Shown: positions 19,061 through 29,402 of the stretch, in pieces
How the letters are laid out: each line of letters opens with the position of its first letter
Position numbering within the stretch: the stretch's first letter is position 1
From: Gammaproteobacteria bacterium
GTDB lineage: Bacteria; Pseudomonadota; Gammaproteobacteria; SZUA-229
Assembly (NCBI GenBank): GCA_029882215.1
Contig: JAOULC010000003.1
Location: 108,802 to 172,801, forward strand
DNA length: 64,000 nt
Direction of reading: 5' to 3'
Translations under genes and position numbers: made by a program
The notes under the pieces: model-generated
Databases searched by the model: none
The model's input: the letters and a program-made list of their open reading frames with translations, nothing else
What the model was told of the DNA's origin: nothing

Positions 19061-19918
19061 CTAGAAATTAAATTTGTCGCGTGATTCTTTAGCTGACTGA
19101 AAATAGGATAATAGCTGATCAGCATCATCTTTAGTTATGGCGTCTTTTAACCGCTCGAGCTCTGCCTGATACAGGCCCAGACTATCCAGCAAAGCGGTTT
19201 TATTGGATAAGCAAATATCCCGCCACATTACAGGATCGCTTGAGGCTATGCGGGTAAAGTCACGAAAGCCACCGGCGGCATACCTGAAATAACTTTCTGA
19301 GTTATTATTTTCAAACAGACAATTGACCAGGCCAAATGCCAGTAAGTGCGGTAAATGACTGGTGCCTGCCAATACCATATCGTGATGCTCTGCTGCCATT
19401 GACTCGACTTCAGCACCTGCTGCCTGCCACATAGAAACCACTGCATTGGCTGCCAGCTCATTCGTCTTTTTTGTCGGTGTAATAATAACGCGGCGATTTT
19501 TGTAGAGTTCTGCAAAAGCGGCTTCTACGCCGCTTTTCTCTGTACCTGCAATCGGGTGACCGGGCACAAACTGTGAGTATGACTGCTGTAGATTAGCTTT
19601 TGCATCTTCAATCACACTGACCTTTGCACTGCCACCATCGGTGACAATCGCGCCCGGTTTTAGATGACCATCAATCTGTTTGAAAACCGCTGCCATTGCA
19701 CCCATTGGTACAGCAACAAATACCACATCGGCATCTGCTACCGCCTTCGCAAGATCGGTACTAAAGCTGTCGACAACCCCAAGCGCTAATGCTTTTTGTA
19801 AACGCTCTGCACTACGTCCGGCACCGATGACTTCATTGCAATAACCTGCGCGACGTAAAGCCATGGCGAGTGAACCACCGATTAAGCCCACACCGATAAT
19901 GCAAAGCTTTTTAATCAT
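19061..19918 (-). CDS. tyrA: Prephenate/arogenate dehydrogenase
   Basis: Oxidative decarboxylation leading to tyrosine. The 285-residue protein starts with the dinucleotide fold GVGLIGGSLAMALRRAG (about 9-25) and carries the catalytic His region PGHPIAGTEKSGVEAA (about 119-134) and the later GTSHLPHLLAFGL block (about 190-202). It lacks a chorismate mutase domain, which is supplied by PheA. The start codon overlaps the hisC stop by four bases, so the two are translationally coupled. Confidence 0.92.
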   Translation of the reverse strand: MIKKLCIIGVGLIGGSLAMALRRAGYCNEVIGAGRSAERLQKALALGVVDSFSTDLAKAVADADVVFVAVPMGAMAAVFKQIDGHLKPGAIVTDGGSAKVSVIEDAKANLQQSYSQFVPGHPIAGTEKSGVEAAFAELYKNRRVIITPTKKTNELAANAVVSMWQAAGAEVESMAAEHHDMVLAGTSHLPHLLAFGLVNCLFENNNSESYFRYAAGGFRDFTRIASSDPVMWRDICLSNKTALLDSLGLYQAELERLKDAITKDDADQLLSYFQSAKESRDKFNF

Positions 19919-21057
19919 ATCCCGGCGGCCTGCGGATCATTAAGAACAATATCCAGAGCCATCAATGCACGCTCCACCTGCTGTTTACTACCAATAGTAA
20001 TGCGCAGGTGATTCGGCAAGCCATAATTGGCCAGCGGCCTGACAATAACACCCTGATGTAACAAAGCACTGTAAATAGTAGCGGCTTCACGTTTAAAGTC
20101 GACCGTAATAAAATTTCCAATCGTGGGAATATAATCCAGATTCAAATCATCCAGTCCACGCAACAATAGCCTTAAACTAAATGAATTCATAAACACGCTT
20201 TTAGTGATGTGCTCCTGATCATCTAATGCTGCACAGGCGGCAAGCTGAGCTAAGGTGTTCACATTAAAAGGCTGGCGCACGCGATTTAACATATCGGCAA
20301 TGGCTTCACCAGAAGCCGCATAGCCAACACGTAAACCTGCCAGTGCATGAATTTTTGAAAACGTTCGGGTGATAATCAGATTCGGAAACTCAGCCAGCCA
20401 TTTAACCGATTCTGGCTGCAGCGTTTTTGGCATGTATTCAAAATACGCCTCATCCAGCACAATAATAACCGACTCACTGATTTTATTAAAAAACTCATAC
20501 AGCGCTGCAGGCTCGATCCACGTTCCTGTCGGGTTATTTGGATTGGCCAGAAAAATTACTTTTGTTGTTGCATCGACCGCATCCGCAATGGCCTTCAAAT
20601 CATGTCCGTAAGGCATCTCTTCATGCTCAGCAGGATAGGCTTTAGCAACAATAGCGCGAGCACCAATCGCTTGTGTCACAATCGGATAGACGGCAAAAGC
20701 ATATTCAGAAAACACCGCAGAGTCTTTATCCGTCAGATAAGCTCGGGCAACTAATTCGAGCACATCATTGGAACCATTGCCCAGGGTAATCTGGCTCATC
20801 AGCAGCTGATGTTCTTGAGCAAGCCGCTGACGTAATAGATGAGCACTACCATCCGGATACAAATGCAGTGAAGACAGGTTCTGCTTCAGCACATCCTGCA
20901 CTTTATGAGAAGGGCCGAGCGGATTTTCATTCGACGCCAGTTTTAGAGAATCACTGATTCCCAGCTCACGTTCGAGTTCTTCAATGGGTTTCCCGGGCTG
21001 ATACGGTGTTAATCCCTGTACACCTTTGGTCGCCAGTTCTTTATAGGAGATTGTCAT
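19915..21057 (-). CDS. hisC: Histidinol-phosphate/aromatic aminotransferase
   Basis: PLP-dependent class I/II aminotransferase. The 380-residue protein has NPNNPTGTW (about 172-180), DEAYFEYMP (about 203-211), and the Schiff-base Lys in TRTFSKIHALAGLRVGY (about 231-247). Located between pheA and tyrA, it is the hisC2-type gene of the aromatic cluster and may act in phenylalanine/tyrosine transamination as well as histidine synthesis. Its 9-bp spacing to pheA and overlap with tyrA put it in one operon. Confidence 0.92.
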   Translation of the reverse strand: MTISYKELATKGVQGLTPYQPGKPIEELERELGISDSLKLASNENPLGPSHKVQDVLKQNLSSLHLYPDGSAHLLRQRLAQEHQLLMSQITLGNGSNDVLELVARAYLTDKDSAVFSEYAFAVYPIVTQAIGARAIVAKAYPAEHEEMPYGHDLKAIADAVDATTKVIFLANPNNPTGTWIEPAALYEFFNKISESVIIVLDEAYFEYMPKTLQPESVKWLAEFPNLIITRTFSKIHALAGLRVGYAASGEAIADMLNRVRQPFNVNTLAQLAACAALDDQEHITKSVFMNSFSLRLLLRGLDDLNLDYIPTIGNFITVDFKREAATIYSALLHQGVIVRPLANYGLPNHLRITIGSKQQVERALMALDIVLNDPQAAGI

Positions 21058-21066
21058 AATTTCACT

Positions 21067-22152
21067 TTACAGGACAGCTACAGGATAAGAGCCAAGCACT
21101 TTTAACATGGCTGATTTATGTTCAAGGTCACTGATCGCTTCTGCCACTTTGGCATCATCGCGGTGACCTTTAATATCGATGAAGAAAACGTATTCCCAGA
21201 CGCCACTGCTTTTAGCCGGTCGCGATTCAATTTTACTCATGCTAATACCGCGCTCAGCAAAAGAAGACAACAGGCCATGCAGAGCGCCCGCTTTATTATG
21301 CAACATCACTAACAGCGATGTTTTATCATTACCGCTTGCAGGCACGGTTTGTTTACCAAGGACGATAAAACGTGTGGTATTGTCTAACTGGTCTTCGATA
21401 TTTTTATTTAGCACAGGCACAGAATACAAATCTGCTGCGGCCTTACCGGCAATAGCGGCAGCCGCCGGATCATTCTTTAATAATGTGACAGCGTGACTAT
21501 TACTGCTTACCGCAATGGTTTCAACAGCTGGCAGATTTTTACTCAGCCAGTTACGGCACTGTGCCAGCGACTGCTGGTGTGAGTAGACTTTCGTTACTTT
21601 GGACAAGTCATCACAAAAAGTAATCAGGTTGTGATGTATGGGCAAGTCCACTTCACCACAAACAACCAGTGATGACTGCAGTAACATATCCAGCGTGTAA
21701 CTGATCACACCTTCGGTTGAGTTTTCTATCGGCACAATACCGAAATCGGCATTACCTGCTTCTACTTCACGAAAGACATCATTAATTTGTACAACCGGCA
21801 GACCATTAATCGAGCCACCAAAGTGTTTCATTGCTCCCATATGTGTATAGGAGCCATCCGGCCCTAGATAAGCCACTCTCAACGGTTGTTCAAGTGCCAA
21901 ACAGGCCGCCATTATTTCACGAAACAGGCGGGCCATTTCATCGCCAGCAAGTGGTCCGCTATTGCGCTCTTTAACAGCGCGCAGCACCTGAGCTTCACGC
22001 TCGGGACGATAAAACAATGCCTTGTCACCGGCTCGCATTTTTACTTCAGCAACTTGCTGCGCACATTTAGCACGCTCTGAAATTAACGACTGGATCTCAC
22101 GATCCAGTTCATCAATTCGTATCCGGATTTTATTTAAATCTTGTTCAGACAT
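21067..22152 (-). CDS. pheA: Bifunctional chorismate mutase/prephenate dehydratase
   Basis: Converts chorismate to prephenate and on to phenylpyruvate. The 361 residues comprise an AroQ chorismate mutase (about 1-90, RIRIDELDREIQSLISERAK), a prephenate dehydratase domain (about 95-270, YLGPDGSYTHMGAMKHFG; catalytic Thr in DNTTRFIVL) and a C-terminal ACT domain (about 282-361, with the ESRPAK phenylalanine-binding motif). The P-protein architecture is complete. Confidence 0.96.
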   Translation of the reverse strand: MSEQDLNKIRIRIDELDREIQSLISERAKCAQQVAEVKMRAGDKALFYRPEREAQVLRAVKERNSGPLAGDEMARLFREIMAACLALEQPLRVAYLGPDGSYTHMGAMKHFGGSINGLPVVQINDVFREVEAGNADFGIVPIENSTEGVISYTLDMLLQSSLVVCGEVDLPIHHNLITFCDDLSKVTKVYSHQQSLAQCRNWLSKNLPAVETIAVSSNSHAVTLLKNDPAAAAIAGKAAADLYSVPVLNKNIEDQLDNTTRFIVLGKQTVPASGNDKTSLLVMLHNKAGALHGLLSSFAERGISMSKIESRPAKSSGVWEYVFFIDIKGHRDDAKVAEAISDLEHKSAMLKVLGSYPVAVL

Positions 22153-22171
22153 AACTTATTGCTTGCGCACC

Positions 22172-23335
22172 CTAAAGGGCCCTCACACTTAATACACCAT
22201 CAACTGCAGCTAAGCTTGCAATATTCTCAGCAGACAATGGTGATTCAATATCAATTAATGTATAGGCTAATTCACCGCGTGAATCATTAATCATGTGTAA
22301 AATATTCACATTAGCCTGACCTAACACATGGGAAATCTGTGCCACCATATCAGGACGATTCATATTGGCAATCGCCAGACGGTTCTGACCCTTTCTGGCC
22401 AACTTAACATCCGGAAAGTTAACGGCGTTTTTTATGTGGCCGTTTTCAAGAAAATCTCTTAACTGATCGGCAATCATAACAGCACAGTTATCTTCCGCCT
22501 CACAGGTAGAAGCACCGAGGTGCGGTAGCGTATATACCTGTTTCTTACCTTTTAATTTAGGCGACGGAAAATCAGAAATATAGGCATACACCTTGCCACT
22601 GTCTATACCGGCCAAAACCGCATCATCATCAACGATGCCATCTCGGGCAAAATTCAGCACCACCACGCCATCTTTCATTGTCGATAGACGCTCTGCATTT
22701 AATAAGTGCTTAGTCGATGTAATTAATGGCACATGAAATGTTACAAAGTCACACTCATTTAACAGTGCTTCAGCCGTATCCATTTCCTTTACGTCCGCTG
22801 ATAATTGCCAGGCACGCTTTATCGTAATGGTTGGATCAAAACCGATAACATTCATTCCCAGTGCAACAGCGGCATTGGCAACTTCCACACCGATGGCACC
22901 CAGCCCGATCACTCCCAGAGTACGACCGGGCAATTCAAAGCCGACGTATTGTTTTTTCCCGGCCTCTACTGCTTTACTAACATCAGACTCTGAACCTTCG
23001 AGATTTTCTGAATACCGCCAGGCATCACAGATATTGCGAGCAGCCATTAACATGCCAACAATAACCAGCTCTTTTACCGCATTAGCATTTGCGCCCGGTG
23101 CATTAAATACAACGATGCCCCGTTCGCTCATTTTATCTACCGGTATATTGTTAACTCCTGCACCGGCACGGCCAACTGCACGTACACTATCTGCGATCGG
23201 CTCGTCGTGCAATTTAGCAGAACGCAACATAATAGCATCAGCATTATCCATAGTTTCGCTGACTTCATACTGATCAGCTGGCAGCCTCGACAATCCCTTA
23301 TCTGAAATATTGTTATAGGTTTTGATTTTATGCAT
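22172..23335 (-). CDS. serA: D-3-phosphoglycerate dehydrogenase
   Basis: First step of serine synthesis. The 387-residue protein is the short SerA type: catalytic domain halves around an NAD-binding fold (LGVIGLGAIGVEVANAA, about 139-155), active-site Arg in NFARDGIVDDDAV, catalytic His in LPHLGASTCEAEDN (about 270-283), and a C-terminal ACT-like regulatory domain (about 318-387). It sits between serC and pheA. The usual Pseudomonas cluster lacks serA here, so this is an insertion that brings the serine pathway together. Confidence 0.92.
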   Translation of the reverse strand: MHKIKTYNNISDKGLSRLPADQYEVSETMDNADAIMLRSAKLHDEPIADSVRAVGRAGAGVNNIPVDKMSERGIVVFNAPGANANAVKELVIVGMLMAARNICDAWRYSENLEGSESDVSKAVEAGKKQYVGFELPGRTLGVIGLGAIGVEVANAAVALGMNVIGFDPTITIKRAWQLSADVKEMDTAEALLNECDFVTFHVPLITSTKHLLNAERLSTMKDGVVVLNFARDGIVDDDAVLAGIDSGKVYAYISDFPSPKLKGKKQVYTLPHLGASTCEAEDNCAVMIADQLRDFLENGHIKNAVNFPDVKLARKGQNRLAIANMNRPDMVAQISHVLGQANVNILHMINDSRGELAYTLIDIESPLSAENIASLAAVDGVLSVRAL

Positions 23336-23369
23336 TATTAGACCCCCTTCCCTTAACTAGCTGCGAAAT

Positions 23370-24448
23370 TTATGCGTTATTTTTTTCAAAATCTGCCATA
23401 AATTCAACCAACGCATCGACACCGGCTTCTGGCATTGCGTTATAAATACTGGCTCGCATTCCGCCTAAAGAGCGATGACCTTTTAATGTGGTCAGACCAT
23501 TTTGCGCCGCTTTTTCAATAAATAATTTATCCAGCGCATCATCTGCCAAAATAAATGGCACATTCATCCACGAGCGGTATTTTGGGTCTATCGGGTTACT
23601 ATAAAAAGATGAGTTGTCAATCGCCTGATAAAGCTTACTGGCTTTACGCTGATTGATTTCCTGCATGGCCTTTACACCCCCATTTTCTTTAAGCCAGCTA
23701 AAAACAAGGCCTGCAAGATACCAGCCGAAGGTCGGTGGTGTGTTGTACATGGAGTCATTATCGGCGTGTATTTTATAATCGAACATCACCGGCATAGAAG
23801 GCATCGCCGTGCCAATCAGGTCTTCACGAATAATCACTATCGTTAACCGGCCGGGCCTATGTTTTTCTGTGCGCCTGCGTAGATAACACCAAATTGACTG
23901 ACATCAATTTCACGCGACAAAATCGTTGATGACATATCGGCAACCAGCGGCTTGTCTGTTTCAGGAACAGCATCAAACTCTAAACCAACAATGGTTTCGT
24001 TTGGGGTGTAATGCACATAAGCGGCATCATCACTGAAAGTCCATTCAGAAGAGTCAGCTATTGTGGTGAAATTGCTCTCGGCATTGCTTGTGACAATATT
24101 AACATCACAAAAGCGTTTCGCTTCTGATACCGCTTTTTTTGACCACTGACCTGTCAGCAAATAATCTGCTTTTTTAGCGCCGTTAAGTAAGTTAATCGGT
24201 ACCATTGAAAACTGACTGCTGGCCCCGCCCTGCAAAAAAAGTACTTTATAGTTCGCAGGAATGGCCATTACTTCGCGTAAATCCGCCTCAGCCTTCTCAG
24301 CCACCGCAATATAATCTTTACTGCGATGACTTAACTCCATTATTGATGAGCCAGTGCCTGCAAAATCCAGCATTTCCTGCTGTGCTTGTTTTAAAACAGT
24401 TTCCGGTAACATAGCTGGACCGGCACTAAAATTATAAACGCGACTCAC
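23370..24448 (-). pseudogene. serC: Phosphoserine aminotransferase, interrupted by a one-base frameshift
   Basis: PLP enzyme for serine and pyridoxine synthesis. The upstream part (24448-23843, 201 residues) runs from SRVYNFSAGPAMLPE through the PLP-Lys segment [12 protein letters not shown] and then hits TAA at 23845-23843. The downstream part continues in another frame ([12 protein letters not shown] to the C-terminus, ending at 23370). Adding one T to make GGTTTAACG instead of GGTTAACG restores the expected [13 protein letters not shown]. All other family blocks are intact, including [14 protein letters not shown] [10 protein letters not shown] and [16 protein letters not shown]. So this is a recent single-base deletion or a sequencing/assembly error rather than an old decayed gene. 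Confidence 0.85.
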
Positions 24449-24493
24449 ACTTCACCCCACCAATAGAATTAAAAGCTAGCACTTTAAAATTAA

Positions 24494-27151
24494 TTATTCT
24501 TCAACAGAATCAGAATCACCTGAGCCGGCATCGTCCGGATTGGAAATATCCGCATCGCTCTGTTCTGATGCAGTCACTTCATCCAAATCTTCTGTTTCGG
24601 TCTCGTTTTCTTCACCTTCAATAGCCAGGTTTTCGATGCGTTCTATCTCAACCAGTTTTTCATCATCACCCAAACGGATAAGGCGTACGCCCTGTGTATT
24701 TCTGCTGGTAATAGAAACGCCGGTTGATTCGGTTCTGACCAGTGTGCCACAGTCTGAAATCAGCATAATCTGATCCTCTTCTGTCACCTGCACAGCGCCA
24801 ACCACAGCGCCGTTACGTTCACTGGTCTGAATAGAAATAACGCCCTGACCACCGCGACCTTGCAGTGAGTATTGGTCAAGAGAAGTTCGCTTACCATAAC
24901 CGAATTCAGTCGCCGTTAAGATATAACCCTCTTCTTTAGCAACAATCATGCTGATGACTTTATTGCCTTCCGGTAACTTCATACCGCGCACACCTGCAGC
25001 CGTCCGGCCCATTGCACGTACATCAGTTTCTGAGAAGCGAATGGATTTGCCTGAATCGGCAAACAACATGATTTCAGATGAGCCATCGGTGAGAGCCACA
25101 TCAACCAGCGTATCGTCTTCACGCAGGTCAACTGCAATAATACCGCCATTGCGCGGCCGCGAGAAATTCATCAGTGAGGTTTTCTTAACGGTAGCATTAC
25201 TGGTAGCCATAAAGATGTAATGATCTTCATCGTATTCACGTACCGGCAAGACTGCATTGATGCGCTCATTAGCCTCGAGTGGCAACAGATTAACAATGGG
25301 TTTACCACGTGAACCACGACTTGCTATTGGCAGTTCATAAACCTTAATCCAGTAAACTTTACCGCGGTTCGAGAAGCACAATAAGGTATCGTGTGTATTG
25401 GCTACAAATAATTTATCGATGAAGTCTTCATCTTTCATCTTGGTTGCCGCTTTACCACGACCGCCACGGCGTTGTGTGGCATATTCAGACAATGGCTGTG
25501 CTTTCACATAACCTTCATGTGACATGGTCACTACCACATCTTCTTCAGTAATCAGGTCTTCCAGTGTTAAATCCAGTCGGTTCTGAATAATCTCACTGCG
25601 GCGCTCATCTCCAAACTTTTCAACTATTTCAGCCAGTTCTTCACGGATAACTTCTAACAGACGCTCCGGGTTAGATAAAATTTCCAGCAATTCCTGAACC
25701 AGATCAAGCAGCTGTTTAAACTCATCGATGATTTTATCTTGTTCAAGCCCGGTTAAACGATGCAGACGTAAATCCAGAATAGCCTGGGCTTGTGTCTCAG
25801 AAAGGTGATAACCGTCAGCCAGCAAGCCAAGTTCGGCACTGAGGTTTTCAGGTCGGGTTGCATCTGCACCGGCCCGGCTTAACATATCGGTAAGCGAACC
25901 CGGTAGCCAGACACTGGCAACCAGTTTTTGTTTTGCTTCGGCAGGATTTGCCGCAGTACGAATCAGCTCGATAACATCATCAATATTGGCCAGCGCAATC
26001 GCCAGACCTTCTAAGACATGAGCTCGATCGCGGGCTTTTCTTAGCTCAAAAATCGTACGACGCGTCACCACTTCACGACGGTGACGGATAAAGGCATCGA
26101 GAATTTCTTTTAAGTTAAGTAGTTTTGGCTGACCGTCAACCAGCGCCACCATATTAATACCAAATACGCACTGAAGCTGGGTTTGCTGGTAAAGATTATT
26201 AAGGATAACTTCACCCACTTCGCCGCGACGAAGTTCGATAACAATACGCATACCGTCTTTATCAGATTCATCACGCAGCTCCGTAATGCCGTCGATCTTC
26301 TTGTCTTTAACAAGTTCGGCAATTTTCTCAATTAAACGGGCTTTATTAACCTGATACGGCAGCTCGTGTACCAGAATGGTTTGTTTGCCATTCTTCTCAT
26401 TGGTTTCAATGGTGCAGCGTGCGCGCATAACCATACGGCCACGACCGGTATGGTAAGCATCACGTATGCCCTTAACGCCATTAATAAACCCTGCCGTTGG
26501 TAAGTCCGGTGCAGGGATGTATTGCATCAGTTCATCAATGGTCAGATTAGGGTTGTCCACCAGTGCAACACAGGCGCTGATCACTTCGTTTATATTGTGT
26601 GGTGGAATATTAGTCGCCATACCCACTGCGATACCGGATGAACCGTTAATTAACAGACCAGGCAGGCGGCTTGGAAAGACAGTCGGTTCAGATTCAGAGC
26701 CATCATAGTTCTCGACGAAATCCACTGTCTCTTTTTCAAGATCAGCAAGCATTTCGTGAGCAATCTTAGCCATACGCACTTCGGTATAACGCATAGCGGC
26801 CGGCGCATCACCGTCAACCGAACCAAAGTTACCCTGTCCATCAACCAGCATGTAACGTAAAGAGAATGGCTGAGCCATGCGGACGATGGTATCGTAAACA
26901 GCTGTATCACCATGCGGGTGGTATTTACCGATTACGTCACCGACGACACGAGCCGATTTTTTATAAGCTTTGTTCCAGTCATTACCAAGTACATTCATCG
27001 CATATAAAACGCGACGATGGACTGGTTTCAAACCATCACGAACATCGGGGAGCGCCCTGCCAACGATTACACTCATGGCATAGTCCAGATAGGACTGACG
27101 CATTTCATCTTCTAGATTTACTGGAAATATTTCTTTGGCAAAATCAGCCAT
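24494..27151 (-). CDS. gyrA: DNA gyrase subunit A
   Basis: Breakage-reunion subunit of gyrase. The 885-residue protein has the winged-helix/tower core with the catalytic Tyr in [10 protein letters not shown] (about 118-127), and a C-terminal six-bladed pinwheel including the GyrA-box QRRGGRGK (about 560-567). The quinolone region reads [17 protein letters not shown]: Thr at the Ser83 position (also natural in Pseudomonas) and Asp at 87. The C-terminus has an acidic tail ([17 protein letters not shown]). It heads the long gyrA-serC-serA-pheA block. Confidence 0.97.
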   Translation of the reverse strand: MADFAKEIFPVNLEDEMRQSYLDYAMSVIVGRALPDVRDGLKPVHRRVLYAMNVLGNDWNKAYKKSARVVGDVIGKYHPHGDTAVYDTIVRMAQPFSLRYMLVDGQGNFGSVDGDAPAAMRYTEVRMAKIAHEMLADLEKETVDFVENYDGSESEPTVFPSRLPGLLINGSSGIAVGMATNIPPHNINEVISACVALVDNPNLTIDELMQYIPAPDLPTAGFINGVKGIRDAYHTGRGRMVMRARCTIETNEKNGKQTILVHELPYQVNKARLIEKIAELVKDKKIDGITELRDESDKDGMRIVIELRRGEVGEVILNNLYQQTQLQCVFGINMVALVDGQPKLLNLKEILDAFIRHRREVVTRRTIFELRKARDRAHVLEGLAIALANIDDVIELIRTAANPAEAKQKLVASVWLPGSLTDMLSRAGADATRPENLSAELGLLADGYHLSETQAQAILDLRLHRLTGLEQDKIIDEFKQLLDLVQELLEILSNPERLLEVIREELAEIVEKFGDERRSEIIQNRLDLTLEDLITEEDVVVTMSHEGYVKAQPLSEYATQRRGGRGKAATKMKDEDFIDKLFVANTHDTLLCFSNRGKVYWIKVYELPIASRGSRGKPIVNLLPLEANERINAVLPVREYDEDHYIFMATSNATVKKTSLMNFSRPRNGGIIAVDLREDDTLVDVALTDGSSEIMLFADSGKSIRFSETDVRAMGRTAAGVRGMKLPEGNKVISMIVAKEEGYILTATEFGYGKRTSLDQYSLQGRGGQGVISIQTSERNGAVVGAVQVTEEDQIMLISDCGTLVRTESTGVSITSRNTQGVRLIRLGDDEKLVEIERIENLAIEGEENETETEDLDEVTASEQSDADISNPDDAGSGDSDSVEE

Positions 27152-27345
27152 ATTTTTTATAACTTCATGTCAAAACAAGTGTGTCCAATGATGGTTTTAA
27201 TCGATTCAAATCAGGCTTTGCAGCACAAACATGTAGCATGTCAAAATCAAACGCTTTTTATCAATTTCCCAGTATTTTGGGCCATACCCTTCAAATGTTG
27301 CAGCTTGTTTGTTTTAATTATGGTTTGTTCAAAAAAACTGTCCCG

Positions 27346-27354
27346 ATTCTAACA
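27346..27354 (-). promoter_or_regulatory. Candidate extended -10 promoter for gyrA
   Basis: On the minus strand the sequence TGTTAGAAT combines an extended TG motif with a good -10 hexamer (TAGAAT). No convincing -35 element is present, which fits an extended -10 promoter. It lies about 195 bp before the gyrA start in the 287-bp gap 27152-27438, which otherwise holds no gene I can support. Confidence 0.35.
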
Positions 27355-27438
27355 CAAATCAAGCTCTTTCTGCACTAATATTATCTATCACAGCTAAAGC
27401 TCATGTTATTTATAAATCAATAACTTAGAGATACATCT

Positions 27439-27951
27439 TTATATTTTTGAGGATAATATTCGATTAATCTGCCGATTTAAATCCGCACTCTCCTCACATA
27501 CCCCAAAACGATGGCCGATATGAAGTGAAAAACCCAACCATTTATATAAAAAACGATTCAAATGCCAGCGTTCCATTATTGCTGTCTCGGGTATATTTTT
27601 AAGACTCAGACGGCCATGATGCAAACTGCCACTGATCGCCTCTGCAAGACCGACATCATGATAGATACGAATTTTCAGATCAGGCTCTCTGATTTCACCT
27701 TGCTGCCGCCGATAGCAGTAAGTCAAGTTGATCAGCGTTGTAAACTTGCTTTGCTCAAGCACCTGCAGATGAAGATCCAGGCAGCCGACAACCGTTGACA
27801 CCAAGGGAGTCTTACGATCAGCAAGCCATGGGATTAATTTCTTTAATCTCAGGTAATTGTTTTCATACAAATCCATCAGTGCCGCAAAGGACTCTCTGCG
27901 CACGTCATGACAGGCTTGTAAATGAGGGGGGATTTTATGCATTGATACCAT
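27439..27951 (-). CDS. DUF1249 family protein (YqiB-like)
   Basis: Cytoplasmic protein of unknown function, related to Escherichia YqiB. The 170 residues carry the family landmarks YENNYLRLKKLIPWL (about 29-43), KFTTLINLTYCYRR (about 69-82), LKIRIYHDVGLAEAIS (about 92-107) and HLNRFLYKWLGFSLHIGHRFG (about 129-149, spaced over a long helix). It follows ygfX by 23 bp on the same strand and is probably the last gene of the sdh operon. Confidence 0.85.
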   Translation of the reverse strand: MVSMHKIPPHLQACHDVRRESFAALMDLYENNYLRLKKLIPWLADRKTPLVSTVVGCLDLHLQVLEQSKFTTLINLTYCYRRQQGEIREPDLKIRIYHDVGLAEAISGSLHHGRLSLKNIPETAIMERWHLNRFLYKWLGFSLHIGHRFGVCEESADLNRQINRILSSKI

Positions 27952-27974
27952 TTAAGGGAAATACCGTGAGTCGT

Positions 27975-28421
27975 TTATTCATCCAGCGATTGATTTAACA
28001 GATCCTTAAGATTAAGAATTGTTAATCTTACTTTTAAACGCCGAAACACATCAGCATCTAGTACATCATACAGCAGAAGCGCATTAACTGTTTTACCAGA
28101 TGCGGTTTTAAACACCAGAATAACCAGCCATGATGAATGAAAGCTCATTGGTGTTAAACAGGCTTCTGTGTATTGGCCATCGGCATATATGTGCCAGTGA
28201 TTATCATCAAACCAGATGAGCTTCTGATAACGACTGACAGCCCTCTTCTGTTCGTTAAAGTAGATGATAATCAAAGCAACAAAGATTATCTGCACAGCCC
28301 AGTGTATTTGGGCAAGTAGTACGGCGGAGGTAGCCAGCGCGTGAATAAGCCAAAGAAAAGCATTTAGCGCTACCGATGGCTTTAACTCAAGCGTTAGTGG
28401 ACTGGCGTATTCTTTTAACAA
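27975..28421 (-). CDS. YgfX/CptA-like membrane protein
   Basis: Small inner-membrane protein that pairs with SdhE (the ygfXY or cptAB locus), described in Escherichia as affecting cytoskeletal proteins and in others as linked to flavinylation; its role is unsettled. Two membrane helices lie near SVALNAFLWLIHALATSAVLL and IHWAVQIIFVALIIIYF, followed by a soluble half with FDDNHWHIY. No ATG fits: the best start is TTG at 28421, 35 bp inside sdhE, with AAGGA upstream, giving 148 residues. The frame stays open upstream of that, but that part is antisense-like overlap with sdhE. Confidence 0.78.
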   Translation of the reverse strand: MLKEYASPLTLELKPSVALNAFLWLIHALATSAVLLAQIHWAVQIIFVALIIIYFNEQKRAVSRYQKLIWFDDNHWHIYADGQYTEACLTPMSFHSSWLVILVFKTASGKTVNALLLYDVLDADVFRRLKVRLTILNLKDLLNQSLDE

Positions 28422-28644
28422 ACTGACTGATATCCTTATCAGACGACTGCGTTTGATCCAGAAACAACTCAAGCAATAGCTGATCTGGGTAATCCAGCAA
28501 GCGGTCAAACACCTCAAGTTCGGTACTGGTTAAGGCTGCCACCTCATTATCAACAAATGACTGTAGCATTAAATCCAGCTCCAGCATGCCACGCCGGCAA
28601 CGCCAGCGCAAAGCACCCGGGTTATATAACGCATCCGTGGTCAT
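28387..28644 (-). CDS. sdhE: Succinate dehydrogenase assembly factor SdhE
   Basis: Helps attach FAD covalently to SdhA. The 85-residue all-helical protein has the diagnostic RRGMLELDLML block (RGxxE, about 18-28), followed by LTSTELEVFDRLLDYPDQLL. It overlaps the sdhB stop by four bases (ATGA), which is a direct operon link to its client complex and is not the arrangement in Escherichia, where sdhE is elsewhere. Confidence 0.93.
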   Translation of the reverse strand: MTTDALYNPGALRWRCRRGMLELDLMLQSFVDNEVAALTSTELEVFDRLLDYPDQLLLELFLDQTQSSDKDISQFVKRIRQSTNA

Positions 28645-29336
28645 ATGGTTTTAGTTAACATCATTTTCTTAATCTCACCAATCGCCTTGGTCGGGTTTAA
28701 GTCCTTAGGACAAACCTGGACACAGTTCATGATGGTATGGCATCTGAATAATTTAAACGGCCCTTCAAGTGCCTCCAGTCGCTCTGAGGTTGACTGATCA
28801 CGACTATCTTGCAGGAAACGACCAGCCTGCAGTAAAGCAGCCGGGCCGAGGAATTTATCAGGATTCCACCAGAATGACGGGCACGAGGTTGAACAACAGG
28901 CGCACAAAACGCACTCATATAAACCATCTAACTTGTCGCGTTCTTTTGGCGACTGTTTTAACTCAAGCTCCGGCAATGGCTCTTTACGCGTCAAATACGG
29001 TTTAACTGCCCGGTACTGTTTGTAAAACTGATCCATGTCGATAATCAGATCCCTGATCACAGGTAAGCCCGGCAGCGGATTAATCTCAACCGGACTGCTC
29101 AGATCGGACAATGCCGTCACACAAGCCAGGCCATTTACGCCATTAATATTCATACCATCTGAGCCGCATACGCCTTCACCACAGGAACGCCTGAAACCCA
29201 GTGTTGGGTCCTGCTCTTTAATGATTTTGAGCGCATCCAGCAGCATCATGCCCGGCTCTACTTTATCTAACACATACTCCTGAACATAAGGCTTCTTATC
29301 TATTTCAGGATTAAATCGGTATATTTTAAATCGCAT
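28641..29336 (-). CDS. sdhB: Succinate dehydrogenase iron-sulfur subunit
   Basis: Carries electrons from FAD to ubiquinone through three Fe-S clusters. The 231-residue protein has the [2Fe-2S] ligands in RRSCGEGVCGSDGM and GLACV (about 50-75), the [4Fe-4S] motif CVLCACCSTSCPSFWW (about 141-156), and the [3Fe-4S]/[4Fe-4S] C-terminal motif CHTIMNCVQVCPKDLNP (about 199-215). Fully typical. 66 bp separate it from sdhA. Confidence 0.97.
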   Translation of the reverse strand: MRFKIYRFNPEIDKKPYVQEYVLDKVEPGMMLLDALKIIKEQDPTLGFRRSCGEGVCGSDGMNINGVNGLACVTALSDLSSPVEINPLPGLPVIRDLIIDMDQFYKQYRAVKPYLTRKEPLPELELKQSPKERDKLDGLYECVLCACCSTSCPSFWWNPDKFLGPAALLQAGRFLQDSRDQSTSERLEALEGPFKLFRCHTIMNCVQVCPKDLNPTKAIGEIKKMMLTKTI

Positions 29337-29402
29337 TATATTTTCACTCTTCTATGACCTTGCCTACACTCATTACCCGTACTTTTTTATTAAAAACAAC
29401 TA

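Noticed and set aside
26900..26935. Quinolone-resistance mutation in gyrA (Thr at the Ser83 position)
   Set aside because: Thr is the natural residue there in Pseudomonas-type GyrA and Asp87 is intact.
28422..28517. Upstream extension of the ygfX frame
   Set aside because: It lies within sdhE in another frame and would add a cysteine-rich stretch not found in YgfX proteins.
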